A DNA stretch of 64,000 bases. Origin: Dyadobacter sp. CY323 (lineage in GTDB: Bacteria > Bacteroidota > Bacteroidia > Cytophagales > Spirosomataceae). The translations under genes and the position numbers were made by a program. Below, piece after piece: positions 36,238 to 43,894 of the stretch. The number at the start of each line of letters is the position of its first letter. Positions within the stretch are counted from its first letter, which is position 1. Location of the stretch: contig NZ_JAJUXH010000029.1 of NCBI RefSeq assembly GCF_021390245.1, positions 25,342 to 89,341 on the forward strand. Reading direction: 5' to 3'. The notes under the pieces were generated by a model. It saw only the letters and a list, made by a program, of their open reading frames with translations. It was not told the origin of the DNA and did not search any database.

Positions 36238-37070
36238 TGCTAAATTACATTATATGGGATATCCGGCCGGAAGTGTTCCCCTGGATAGGCATACCGCGTT
36301 GGTATGGGGTCTTTTGGGCAATAGGCATCTTCCTTGGCATTTCCATTGCAGGCTATATCTTTAAAATCGAGAAGCGTAACCGTAAGGAAATAGATGAGCT
36401 TACCGTCTTTCTAATCGTAGGTACTTTGGCCGGTGCACGCCTGGGACACATTTTATTTTATGACCCAGTACACTATTGGCAGCATCCAATCGAAATATTA
36501 CCTGTTTCATTGAATCCGTCGTTCCATTTTACAGGTCTTGCAGGTTTGGCAAGCCATGGAGGCGGACTTGGGCTGATCACTGCAGCGTTTATTTTTTCCA
36601 GGCGAAAAAAAATAGATTTTCTTTGGCTTTTGGACCGAATTGCCGTTGTCGCGCCATTATGTGGCGCTTTTATCCGTTTAGGCAATTTGATGAATTCAGA
36701 GATGATCGGCATTCCATCCACGATGCCCTGGGCATTTGTCTTCACAAATATTGACGTGGTCCCAAGACACCCGGCTCAACTGTACGAAGCGATTTATTGT
36801 GGCTTTCTGTTCGTGCTGGTCTTCTATTTATGGCGCAGCAAACGCAACGAATGGAAAAATGGAACACTGTTTGGCGTGATGGTATCCATTCTTTTTTCAT
36901 TACGCTTTTTAGATGAGTTTCTTAAAGAAAATCAGGAAGATTTTGAGAACAACATGATGCTCAATATGGGGCAGATACTTAGCATTCCGTTTATTCTAGT
37001 GGGACTGCTTTTCATAGCTGTTCAGCTCTACAAGCCTGGTCATGCGACTGGTCCGATCCGTAATGAGTAG
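36237..37070 (+). CDS. lgt: prolipoprotein diacylglyceryl transferase
   Basis: Moves diacylglyceryl from phosphatidylglycerol to the lipobox Cys of prolipoproteins in the inner membrane, the first step of lipoprotein maturation. The start at ATG 36237 (MLNYIIWDI) fits the family; a TTG 15 bases upstream would overlap more. Key blocks are HGGGLG with His 107 and RLGNLMNSEMIG with Arg 147, the signature segment, plus RHPAQLYEA. Seven TM segments can be traced. It has 277 residues. The TAATG overlap links it to the 61-residue gene and the ECF sigma factor, an unusual place for this gene. If this is a second copy, the core lgt lies elsewhere; that cannot be known here. Confidence 0.85.
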   Translation: MLNYIIWDIRPEVFPWIGIPRWYGVFWAIGIFLGISIAGYIFKIEKRNRKEIDELTVFLIVGTLAGARLGHILFYDPVHYWQHPIEILPVSLNPSFHFTGLAGLASHGGGLGLITAAFIFSRRKKIDFLWLLDRIAVVAPLCGAFIRLGNLMNSEMIGIPSTMPWAFVFTNIDVVPRHPAQLYEAIYCGFLFVLVFYLWRSKRNEWKNGTLFGVMVSILFSLRFLDEFLKENQEDFENNMMLNMGQILSIPFILVGLLFIAVQLYKPGHATGPIRNE

Positions 37071-37133
37071 GGGCTATTGTCTCACCTTCGAACGTTTTAA
37101 GAGAAATACTATTTCAAACGGTATTCTTCGAAT

Positions 37134-37619
37134 TTACATGATAATTTCCGTAGACTTTGGTAAATTCATTACCTCAGGTTGATTACGGGCAAGAGACATT
37201 ACCTGGTAAATTGCATCTAAATATTTATCGACCCGCATTCCATCTATGAAACCATAGTCACAGCTTGAAAGGCTTATTTTGCGGATGGCACTTCCTGCTG
37301 ATACCTTAACATCACAAAAGAATTCATGCATTCCATTACAGTCAGGTTCAGGTTTGAAATCTTCCTGTAATGTCAATAAGCCCTTTTTAGAAAGGACGTT
37401 ATAAATAGCAAGTTTCTCTTGGGGAGTTAACGAAAACTTGACTGTATGGACTTCTCCATCAATCCTTTCTGTGAACACACCAGCCATTAGTTTTATTTGA
37501 AGGCCACTTTGATTTTCCTCAATAACGATTTCAAAATCCTCGGGGACAGCTGTTTTATATCCATCACCGCAACATGTTAGCGCTAGACATAGACCAATTA
37601 CAAGAATTTCTTTCCGCAT
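37134..37619 (-). CDS. hypothetical lipoprotein-like secreted protein
   Basis: A 161-residue protein with N-terminal hydrophobic signal MRKEILVIGLCLALTCC; a lipobox is only partly met (Cys 16 or 17). The mature part is mixed alpha/beta with VKFSLTPQEKLAIYNVLSKK and a pair of cysteines in CNGMHEFFCDVKVSAGSAIR. No family recognised. Stands alone, convergent with lgt and divergent from the serine hydrolase. Confidence 0.55.
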   Translation of the reverse strand: MRKEILVIGLCLALTCCGDGYKTAVPEDFEIVIEENQSGLQIKLMAGVFTERIDGEVHTVKFSLTPQEKLAIYNVLSKKGLLTLQEDFKPEPDCNGMHEFFCDVKVSAGSAIRKISLSSCDYGFIDGMRVDKYLDAIYQVMSLARNQPEVMNLPKSTEIIM

Positions 37620-37820
37620 ATCGTCGTGGATTTTAGTGCAAATTTTTTGGCTATATGTAGATCATATACCTTTTTTGCCACTAATGTATAAATTACTTAT
37701 ATATATGCAAGATCCAGTTTTATAGATTGGTCCTATGAGTGGAGCGTTTTCTGAGAAAGGCCTTCTATCAACTTTGGATGTTGGGCCATATATTCGCATA
37801 TCGACACTAAAACCTTTTTC

Positions 37821-38927
37821 ATGCGACTAATCGTAATCTTGTTCGCCCTCTTTTATTGCGCTCCATGCTTATCACAGAATACTAGCTTGGATTCTAATGT
37901 CTTGATCGAGTTGAAACGCTTGAAAATATCTGGACTAGCCGTTGCTAAGGTACACGAAGGAAAAGTTGCCTGGTCAAAATATTACGGATACCAAAATTTA
38001 GAAAAACAAATCCCGGTAACCGAAAACACGATTTTTCAAATAGCCTCTTTATCAAAAACTGTAACTGCAGCTGCGGTAATGCAGCTAGTTGGGCAGCATA
38101 CCATTTCACTCGACGATGATGTAAACGGCTACTTGCCTTTTTCTGTAAGAAGCGCATTACATCCTAAACGACCTATTACTTTTAGGCAGTTATTAAGGCA
38201 CAGATCGTCAATAAGTGACAATATGGACTACCTTCTTCCATTTTGGGCTGGCGAATATAAAGGCCCAACAATCAAGCTGGAAGCATTCCTGCAAAATTAT
38301 CTTGTCGTAGGAGGTTCAGCCTATCAAGGTTCAAAAAATTTCATTCAGCAAGCGCCCGGTGACAAGTTCGAATACTCGAATATGGGATATGCACTTCTTG
38401 GTTATCTCGTTGAAAGGATCTCGAAGATGCCCTTTGATAAATATTGTCAAATGTATTTATTTGCCCCCCTGGAAATGCACCAAACTAACTGGTTTCTTGA
38501 TGATATTGATCCAGGTAAGCTTGCAATCCCCTATACCTTTTCTGATTCGCTGGAGGCCTTCCAAAAGCAACAACAGAGTACTTTCCCTGATTATCCTGCT
38601 GGCCAACTACGTTGTAACGTAGCTGATCTGGCTAAATTTCTGGCATGTTGGATTAACGACGGTAAGTTTAATGGAAAGGCCGTCATAGATAGTATAGCTG
38701 TGCAAACACTTACACCCAAGGATATGAGCCTGGGCTATCACACCTGGTTTTTATATCTATTGAATACGGAAACGCCCATGTACAGCCATAACGGACATAG
38801 TCCCGGTGTCTCCACCTATATGTTGTACGATCCATATTCTAAAAACGGGCTGGCTATTCTTATGAATGGTGACCTTTCGTCCTATGTGGATTGGCGAAAA
38901 CTAATCGGACTTCTTTATACTAATTGA
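37821..38927 (+). CDS. serine hydrolase of the beta-lactamase (class C / AmpC-like) family
   Basis: A 368-residue exported enzyme with signal peptide MRLIVILFALFYCAPCLSQ. The active site SxxK is SLSK at residues 76-79, the second motif YSN at about 185-187, and a third HNG-type motif lies in YSHNGHSPGVSTYM near residue 322. Members include penicillin-binding esterases, D-aminopeptidases and lactamases; the sequence does not say which. No C-terminal lipocalin-like domain is present. It is monocistronic. Confidence 0.85.
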   Translation: MRLIVILFALFYCAPCLSQNTSLDSNVLIELKRLKISGLAVAKVHEGKVAWSKYYGYQNLEKQIPVTENTIFQIASLSKTVTAAAVMQLVGQHTISLDDDVNGYLPFSVRSALHPKRPITFRQLLRHRSSISDNMDYLLPFWAGEYKGPTIKLEAFLQNYLVVGGSAYQGSKNFIQQAPGDKFEYSNMGYALLGYLVERISKMPFDKYCQMYLFAPLEMHQTNWFLDDIDPGKLAIPYTFSDSLEAFQKQQQSTFPDYPAGQLRCNVADLAKFLACWINDGKFNGKAVIDSIAVQTLTPKDMSLGYHTWFLYLLNTETPMYSHNGHSPGVSTYMLYDPYSKNGLAILMNGDLSSYVDWRKLIGLLYTN

Positions 38928-38964
38928 GGATAGACCGGGACCAATGGATACTATACTCACTCGT

Positions 38965-40311
38965 TCAACCTCCCTGCGGAATAACGGCCTCGGTCATCTT
39001 AATCCTGAACTCTGCTTTTATTTTCTTGACCAATATTGGCGCGGGACATGCTCCCTTCCGGAGGTAAAATGTGCCCGTGAGGCTTCCCCGAACATATATT
39101 ACGCCCTTGACTTCCTCAAAATTGGCAATTTTAACCGCCCCTTCTGAAACGCGTGGTACGATGGGTCTGCATTCAAAGATCTGGGAAACCCAACCGCCGG
39201 CACCTGCGTAATCTTCCGCAAATTCCGACCAGGCATCCTTGCCTGCATTTGGCCCGTAAGGGTAGCTGCGGGCCGGATTGGTAAAATCAACTGCATTAAG
39301 TATAATGTGCAGCGACTGGTCCGGATTTTCATTGTAACCGCTAATGGTTAATACATTCTTCGCTTTGGCACACGACAAGGTTTTCCATTCAAAAGGGACT
39401 CCATCAAATTCTCCCGTGAAATAGTCCTTGCCGATCAGGATCTTTTTTAGCAGTATCAATTTTTTTGGAGATGATTTGAATGTGACTTCTGCAACAACGG
39501 TCACGGGATTGTTGGGCGGATAGCTGGCAGGGGCTGTGAAAGTTGACCGGTAATAGTCAGCCTCTTTAATTTCTTCTTTCGCTCCCGGAACGATCTGCCC
39601 ATTGCTGCTCCCACCAAGTACCGACCACTTCACGGCCTGTATTTCCAATTGCTCTTTTTGCTGGTTTCCCATTCCTATTGGTACAATAAATACCGGATTT
39701 TCAACGGCGAGCTTCAAAGAGCCGCCCAACTCAACGTAACTCGGGCCCTGAGATCCGCCTTCAAAGTCAATAGCAGCAAGCTGATTCGTTTGGAAGACCG
39801 TCCAGTCACTGAAATGTGGCATTGGTACTGCGATTTGGCCCGCAAGGGTATCTGCTTTGGCTCCCGCCGCCAGGTACCATTTTCGTTCGTGGTCTTGAAA
39901 TGCAACCTGGATAACCCCGGGATCATTACTCATTAGTCTTTTTTTATCATAGGAAAACGTTAGCATTGCAGGCTTTGCAAACTGGGTTCCGTCGGGCGAA
40001 AACCGGTAAGCATGCCCCATCCCGCCTGGAAGTTGGTTGGTGACCGGCTGAATGGTGATCGTCGTTGATTTTGTCAGTGCCCCGGCCGGGATGGTCAATT
40101 GCACATTACCGTCGTAAGAGGTGATTGTGCCTCCTTCCATGCCAATGCTTTTGCTGGCTGCCTGGCCGGTGGGTTTTCCTGGGTCCGTAACAGATGGGTC
40201 TGAAATAGGGGCAATGGAAGTATTCTCTTTGTCTTTACAATTCAGCATACAGATTGCTAAAAAGCAGCAAAATAGCATGTTGCAGACTTGTCTTGATAAT
40301 AGATTTTTCAT
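38965..40311 (-). CDS. lipoprotein with ZU5-like domain
   Basis: A 448-residue surface or periplasmic lipoprotein: signal MKNLLSRQVCNMLFCCFLAI with lipidated Cys 25 (MLNC). Residues about 55-140 form a ZU5-like unit, GGTITSYDGNVQLTIPAGAL, TKSTTITIQPVTNQLPGGMG and RFSPDGTQFAKPAMLTFSY. The remainder (Ig-like, about 180-310, then a domain that ends with GTFYLRKGACPAPI) has no match I recognise. ZU5 units in Bacteroidota lipoproteins serve in protein contacts at the surface. Convergent with the serine hydrolase. Confidence 0.7.
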   Translation of the reverse strand: MKNLLSRQVCNMLFCCFLAICMLNCKDKENTSIAPISDPSVTDPGKPTGQAASKSIGMEGGTITSYDGNVQLTIPAGALTKSTTITIQPVTNQLPGGMGHAYRFSPDGTQFAKPAMLTFSYDKKRLMSNDPGVIQVAFQDHERKWYLAAGAKADTLAGQIAVPMPHFSDWTVFQTNQLAAIDFEGGSQGPSYVELGGSLKLAVENPVFIVPIGMGNQQKEQLEIQAVKWSVLGGSSNGQIVPGAKEEIKEADYYRSTFTAPASYPPNNPVTVVAEVTFKSSPKKLILLKKILIGKDYFTGEFDGVPFEWKTLSCAKAKNVLTISGYNENPDQSLHIILNAVDFTNPARSYPYGPNAGKDAWSEFAEDYAGAGGWVSQIFECRPIVPRVSEGAVKIANFEEVKGVIYVRGSLTGTFYLRKGACPAPILVKKIKAEFRIKMTEAVIPQGG

Positions 40312-40484
40312 GGCTATGGATTGATAAGATCGTTGTTTACTGGTTCAAGGGATTCTTGAATGCAAAACAAGCTTAATGGCAGGTGGGGGAGGCTAGTATT
40401 TTACGCCATTCATGTCGCACTTTACGCCAATCCGGAGTTTAGGCAAAAGCAACAGCAGTAGTTGTGACGGATATGCGCAGATTG

Positions 40485-41495
40485 TTATTTGAGGCTGAGC
40501 TTTTTCTGGGCGGGGCTGGTACTTGTCCAGTTTTTGAATGCGCGGTGAAAAGCGCTGGGTTCAGTATAGCCAAGTACTTCGGAAATGGCGTGAACAGTTG
40601 CATTTGTATTCTGCAGCAAATTTAAAGCCAGGTCCTGTTTCATCTTGATCCCCAGAGACCGGTAACTCTCATCCTCTTGCTGCAACTTTCTTTGGAAAGA
40701 CCGCTCGCTCATATTCATTTGTGCGGCGATGATTTCCAGAGGAGGGATTTTGCCATAGAAATCCTGGATAATTGTACTTCTGACCCGATCCGTAAACTGC
40801 TCTGGCTGGGTTAAGCTCGAATATTTCTCCCGCAGCGTCTGGGCGAAAGTAGCATAAAGAGACTCATCGTGACCTACCAGCGGCATTCCAAAAAGTTCCT
40901 TACTGAAAGTCAAGCGGTTTTTATCACTTCCAAGTTTAAGAGGGCATTGAAACGCCTTTTCATACGGTGCTTTTAAAAAAACCTCATCAGACGTTAACTC
41001 GGCTAAAACGGGGTAAATGTGCTGTCCGGTAAGAATGTTGATGTAGCTCAGCGCGCCCGCCATCGCAGAGTCCAGGGCCTGCCTGGCAGTTTCGGGTGAG
41101 GCGTGCCACCATAGCGGATTAATGGAGAAGGTGAGCTCACACTGTTTTCCGGAAACAAACTCGTAGGTGATCCAGCCGGAAACGGTTTCTTGATACCGAT
41201 CAATTTCATTCAGTGCATCCTTAAAAGTTTGGCAACTCTGCATGAGGTAACCCAGCAGTCCAAACGCCGAGGGGTTACTTTTCAGTCCCAGATGCAAGCC
41301 AAATAACGGATCCTTTGTAGAAGAAATAACTTCGGCCCATAAGTTAATTACCGGCCTAACTCCTTCAATTCGCTTTTCTCCATTGCTCAGGTCAGCTGGC
41401 ACGATGCCTAAAGACTCGCAAAGCCGGTTGAGATTTCCACCATTTTCGCGCGCAGCGTACATGATGTTTCTCAAGACACGAATCGTCGTATACAT
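40485..41495 (-). CDS. AraC-family regulator with Arabinose_bd-type N-domain
   Basis: A 336-residue DNA-binding protein. The N-terminal 200 residues (YAARENGGNLNRLCESLGIV, PLFGLHLGLKSNPSAFGLLG) are the helical ligand domain found in OruR/ArgR-like AraC proteins, and the C-terminus has the HTH pair, MSERSFQRKLQQEDESYRSL and SEVLGYTEPSAFHRAFKNWT. It is divergent from the sigma-factor gene of the double SusCD locus, with 331 bases between. It may control that locus, though FecI/FecR already do; not certain. Confidence 0.86.
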   Translation of the reverse strand: MYTTIRVLRNIMYAARENGGNLNRLCESLGIVPADLSNGEKRIEGVRPVINLWAEVISSTKDPLFGLHLGLKSNPSAFGLLGYLMQSCQTFKDALNEIDRYQETVSGWITYEFVSGKQCELTFSINPLWWHASPETARQALDSAMAGALSYINILTGQHIYPVLAELTSDEVFLKAPYEKAFQCPLKLGSDKNRLTFSKELFGMPLVGHDESLYATFAQTLREKYSSLTQPEQFTDRVRSTIIQDFYGKIPPLEIIAAQMNMSERSFQRKLQQEDESYRSLGIKMKQDLALNLLQNTNATVHAISEVLGYTEPSAFHRAFKNWTSTSPAQKKLSLK

Positions 41496-41826
41496 GTCGG
41501 TTGAGGGGTGAGCATGATCAAAGGATTTCTGGCAAAAGTACGAATTTCTCCGTCTTGCCGCAGAAAATGATCAATGCCTTTTCGCAGGCAGTGTGGGAAT
41601 GGTTATCCCGGTTGTTGCGGGTATCACCAACTTTTTGTTGACTTTTAAAACGGCGTGGTTAAAGATTGCTTCATGTAATCTTCTAAAAACCCCATTGCTG
41701 CGCCCAGGCCTGAGATTTTTAATATTCTCGGAAAAAAGTAAACTTTTTTAAGGGTAACAGGAATTTTTTGCGTCAGCATTATTAACCAAAAGTGACATAG
41801 GTCGGATAAGATTTTCAGTGGGCTCC
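41496..41826. other. 331-base divergent promoter region of AraC and sigma genes
   Basis: No gene. The right half holds the A-tract/GTAA/AAGGGT motif described below (41732-41758). The rest is unremarkable; a minus-strand frame (41645-41848) is AT-rich chance coding. Confidence 0.45.
41732..41758 (+). promoter_or_regulatory. candidate ECF-type promoter motif before the sigma gene
   Basis: The string AAAAAAGTAA, 8 bases, then AAGGGTAAC. It lies 68 bases before the ATG. The same arrangement, with a 6-base spacer, occurs before the FecR gene (42615-42641). The pairing of an A tract plus GTAA with AAGGGTnAC in front of both a sigma factor and its anti-sigma gene suggests an autoregulated promoter. 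This is an inference from two copies. Confidence 0.45.
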
Positions 41827-42540
41827 ATGGATATGCAAAACACTTCACCTCAGTCTACAACCCTCATTTCTGAAAACGGCACGGCTTCAAACGGAGCGCC
41901 GTCCTGCGATCCGCTATGGGAAGCGCTGAAAGGAGGAAGCTGCACTGCTTTTGAAAAGATCTTCCGTCACCATTATCCTTCTCTGCTTCATTATGGTCTG
42001 AAGTTTCATAAAGACGAAGAGGAGGTTAAGGACTGCATCCAGATACTTTTCCTGAATATCTGGGAAAGAAAAGAGTTCCTTGGTCATTCTGACTCTATTC
42101 GAAACTACCTTCTTGCATCTTTGAGAAGACTTATCTTAAAGAGGATCAAGAACACTCCTTATTTCGTCGAGATGGATGGAAACGATTCGGGGTTTCACAT
42201 CGAATTGTCCGTAGAGTCCCAGATGATCCATGATCAGACTTTAAAGGAAAATGTGCTGTCGCTGCAAAATGCAATAGAGCGTCTTCCTGACCGTCAGAAG
42301 GAGGCACTTTACCTGAAATTCTATAGTGACCAGTCGTTCAGTGAGATAGCCTCTGTGATGAACATTTCAACGCGTGCGGTTTACAAGCTTATTTATAAAG
42401 CACTGGATTCCCTGAACGTGGAGCTCGTTCCCCAAACCCGCAGTGTCTCATTTGTCATTAGCTTCGTCCTCTCCATGCTCTATTCAGCCGGTGAACTTTT
42501 CTGTTCCGAGATCGCCCCAATACTTCTTTTAGCTGAATAA
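41827..42540 (+). CDS. FecI-like ECF sigma factor with hydrophobic C-tail
   Basis: A 237-residue sigma-70 factor of the kind that serves TonB/SusC loci. Region 2 is FEKIFRHHYPSLLHYGLKFH to CIQILFLNIWERKEFL and region 4 is IERLPDRQKEALYLKFYSDQ to SEIASVMNISTRAVYKLIYK. It is longer than the usual 190: there is an N-terminal extension of about 30 residues and a C-tail SVSFVISFVLSMLYSAGELF then CSEIAPILLLAE, long and hydrophobic enough to be a membrane helix. ATG at 41827 is used; a GTG three codons before is possible. It is followed by FecR and a SusC with a signalling domain. Confidence 0.86.
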   Translation: MDMQNTSPQSTTLISENGTASNGAPSCDPLWEALKGGSCTAFEKIFRHHYPSLLHYGLKFHKDEEEVKDCIQILFLNIWERKEFLGHSDSIRNYLLASLRRLILKRIKNTPYFVEMDGNDSGFHIELSVESQMIHDQTLKENVLSLQNAIERLPDRQKEALYLKFYSDQSFSEIASVMNISTRAVYKLIYKALDSLNVELVPQTRSVSFVISFVLSMLYSAGELFCSEIAPILLLAE

Positions 42541-42575
42541 CCTCAAAAATAAATCTCTAAACCATTAATATTCAG

Positions 42576-42609
42576 ATCGTTATAATTCTATTGAAAAAAA
42601 TATAACGAT
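42576..42609 (+). promoter_or_regulatory. 9-bp inverted repeat between sigma and anti-sigma genes
   Basis: ATCGTTATA (42576-42584) and its complement TATAACGAT (42601-42609) face each other over 16 bases that include a run of seven A. It could be a weak terminator of the sigma transcript or an operator. It ends just before the promoter-like motif of the FecR gene. Confidence 0.4.
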
Positions 42610-42614
42610 TTCCT

Positions 42615-42641
42615 AAAAAAAAGTAATTTGCAAAGGGTCAC
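42615..42641 (+). promoter_or_regulatory. candidate ECF-type promoter motif before FecR
   Basis: A8-GTAA, 6 bases, AAGGGTCAC. The second copy of the motif seen before the sigma gene. Right after it GGGTCAC-TTC-GTGCCC (42635-42650) is an imperfect dyad. It lies 49 bases before the TTG start of the anti-sigma gene. Confidence 0.45.
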
Positions 42642-42689
42642 TTCGTGCCCTAACTAGCTTTATTTAATTGTAGAATAAATATTATCCTG

Positions 42690-43745
42690 TTGGAAAACAA
42701 ATACCTTTCCTACCAGTGCAATGATTTTGTAACAGACGATGAATTTCGGGCCTGGCTAAAAGGTGATGCCCCGGAAAATAATCATTTGTGGGAGACGTGG
42801 CTTGCGGCTCACCCATACTGCAGGATAGAGGCAGAGAAGGCCAGGAGCATAATACTTGCCCTGCACTTCCGCGAACAGAATGAGCAAACAATAGATACGG
42901 ATCTTCAGTGGAAGAGGCTGGAAGCTGCCGCGATCGGAATGGACACTGAAAATCTATTGAGCATTGAGAGGCCAAAAAGGATCTTTTCTCTTTTTAAAGC
43001 ACTCGCCGCAGCTTCCGTCATAGCGGTTCTGTTTTTCGCTGGTTATCACTTTATGAGCTCCCGGCAGAAGGTTCTCTCAATGGCGCGGGTAGAGAAAAAA
43101 ACGGGGAATGGTCAGCAATTGGAAGTGTCATTGCCTGACGGTACAATCGTTAAACTGAATGCAGGATCTATTCTCTCATTTCCAAAGGAATTTAATGACA
43201 CTCTTCGAGAGGTTACCTTAACCGGCGAGGCTTTCTTTCAGGTTGTAAAAAACGAAAAATCACCATTTGTTATTCATACAGAAAAAGTCACAACCAGAGT
43301 CCTTGGGACTTCATTCAACGTGAGTGCTTATCCTGAAAATCACCAAGTACAGATTGCCGTTGTTGAGGGAAAGGTAAAAGTGCTCGCTTCCGAAATACAG
43401 AGTATTGACAAAAAGAGCGTATGCATCATGAAAAGTGAGATGGTGACATTCCAAAAGGTTCAGGGAGCGCTGATCGTAAGTGGCTATGATGAAAAAGAGC
43501 AGATAGGATGGAAGGACGGCATTCTCCATTTCGAGAAATCAGACTTTAACGCAACGCTCGCCAAGCTCGAGAGGTGGTACGGAGTTAAGTTTCAGGCGTC
43601 GGCAAAGACAAAAATGGATCAGACCTGGAGATTCAGCGGCAAGTTCAAGGATAAACCCCTTGAGTATGTCCTGGGCGTGATGAGCTATCCAAACCAGTTT
43701 ACCTTCAAGATTAGTGACGACATTGTTAATTTAGACAACCCTTAA
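42690..43745 (+). CDS. FecR-family anti-sigma factor
   Basis: A 351-residue single-pass inner-membrane protein that holds the sigma factor and is signalled by the STN domain of the SusC. The cytoplasmic N-terminus runs to about residue 95, the TM helix is ALAAASVIAVLFFAGYHFMS (about 105-124), and the periplasmic FecR domain follows with VSLPDGTIVKLNAGSILSFP, REVTLTGEAFFQVVKNEKSP and RVLGTSFNVSAYPENHQVQI. The C-terminal DUF4974 unit is FNATLAKLERWYGVKFQASA to the end. The start is TTG at 42690. Confidence 0.9.
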   Translation: MENKYLSYQCNDFVTDDEFRAWLKGDAPENNHLWETWLAAHPYCRIEAEKARSIILALHFREQNEQTIDTDLQWKRLEAAAIGMDTENLLSIERPKRIFSLFKALAAASVIAVLFFAGYHFMSSRQKVLSMARVEKKTGNGQQLEVSLPDGTIVKLNAGSILSFPKEFNDTLREVTLTGEAFFQVVKNEKSPFVIHTEKVTTRVLGTSFNVSAYPENHQVQIAVVEGKVKVLASEIQSIDKKSVCIMKSEMVTFQKVQGALIVSGYDEKEQIGWKDGILHFEKSDFNATLAKLERWYGVKFQASAKTKMDQTWRFSGKFKDKPLEYVLGVMSYPNQFTFKISDDIVNLDNP

Positions 43746-43773
43746 TAGATGCAGGCTGATACAAGCTAAAAAA

Positions 43774-43799
43774 AACCGGTAATCCATGGATTACCGGTT
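43774..43799. promoter_or_regulatory. 26-bp perfect palindrome between FecR and SusC
   Basis: The string AACCGGTAATCCA is followed at once by its complement, TGGATTACCGGTT, without spacer. A run of A precedes it, so on the minus strand it would read as a hairpin followed by T6 or more, but no minus-strand gene needs ending here. In the plus direction there is no T tract. It may be an attenuator or a protein site in front of the SusC gene (start at 43895). Confidence 0.55.
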
Positions 43800-43894
43800 C
43801 GCAAACCAGACTTAACCGATCGCAAGAGTTGGCGCTCAATCAGAAAACGGGGACAGTCGGCTGTAATGAATAATTAAATTCAAACCTCTAAGAT

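Noticed and set aside
39649..40324. Plus-strand ORFs opposite the ZU5 lipoprotein
   Set aside because: Antisense to a complete lipoprotein gene with a clear signal and ZU5 blocks.
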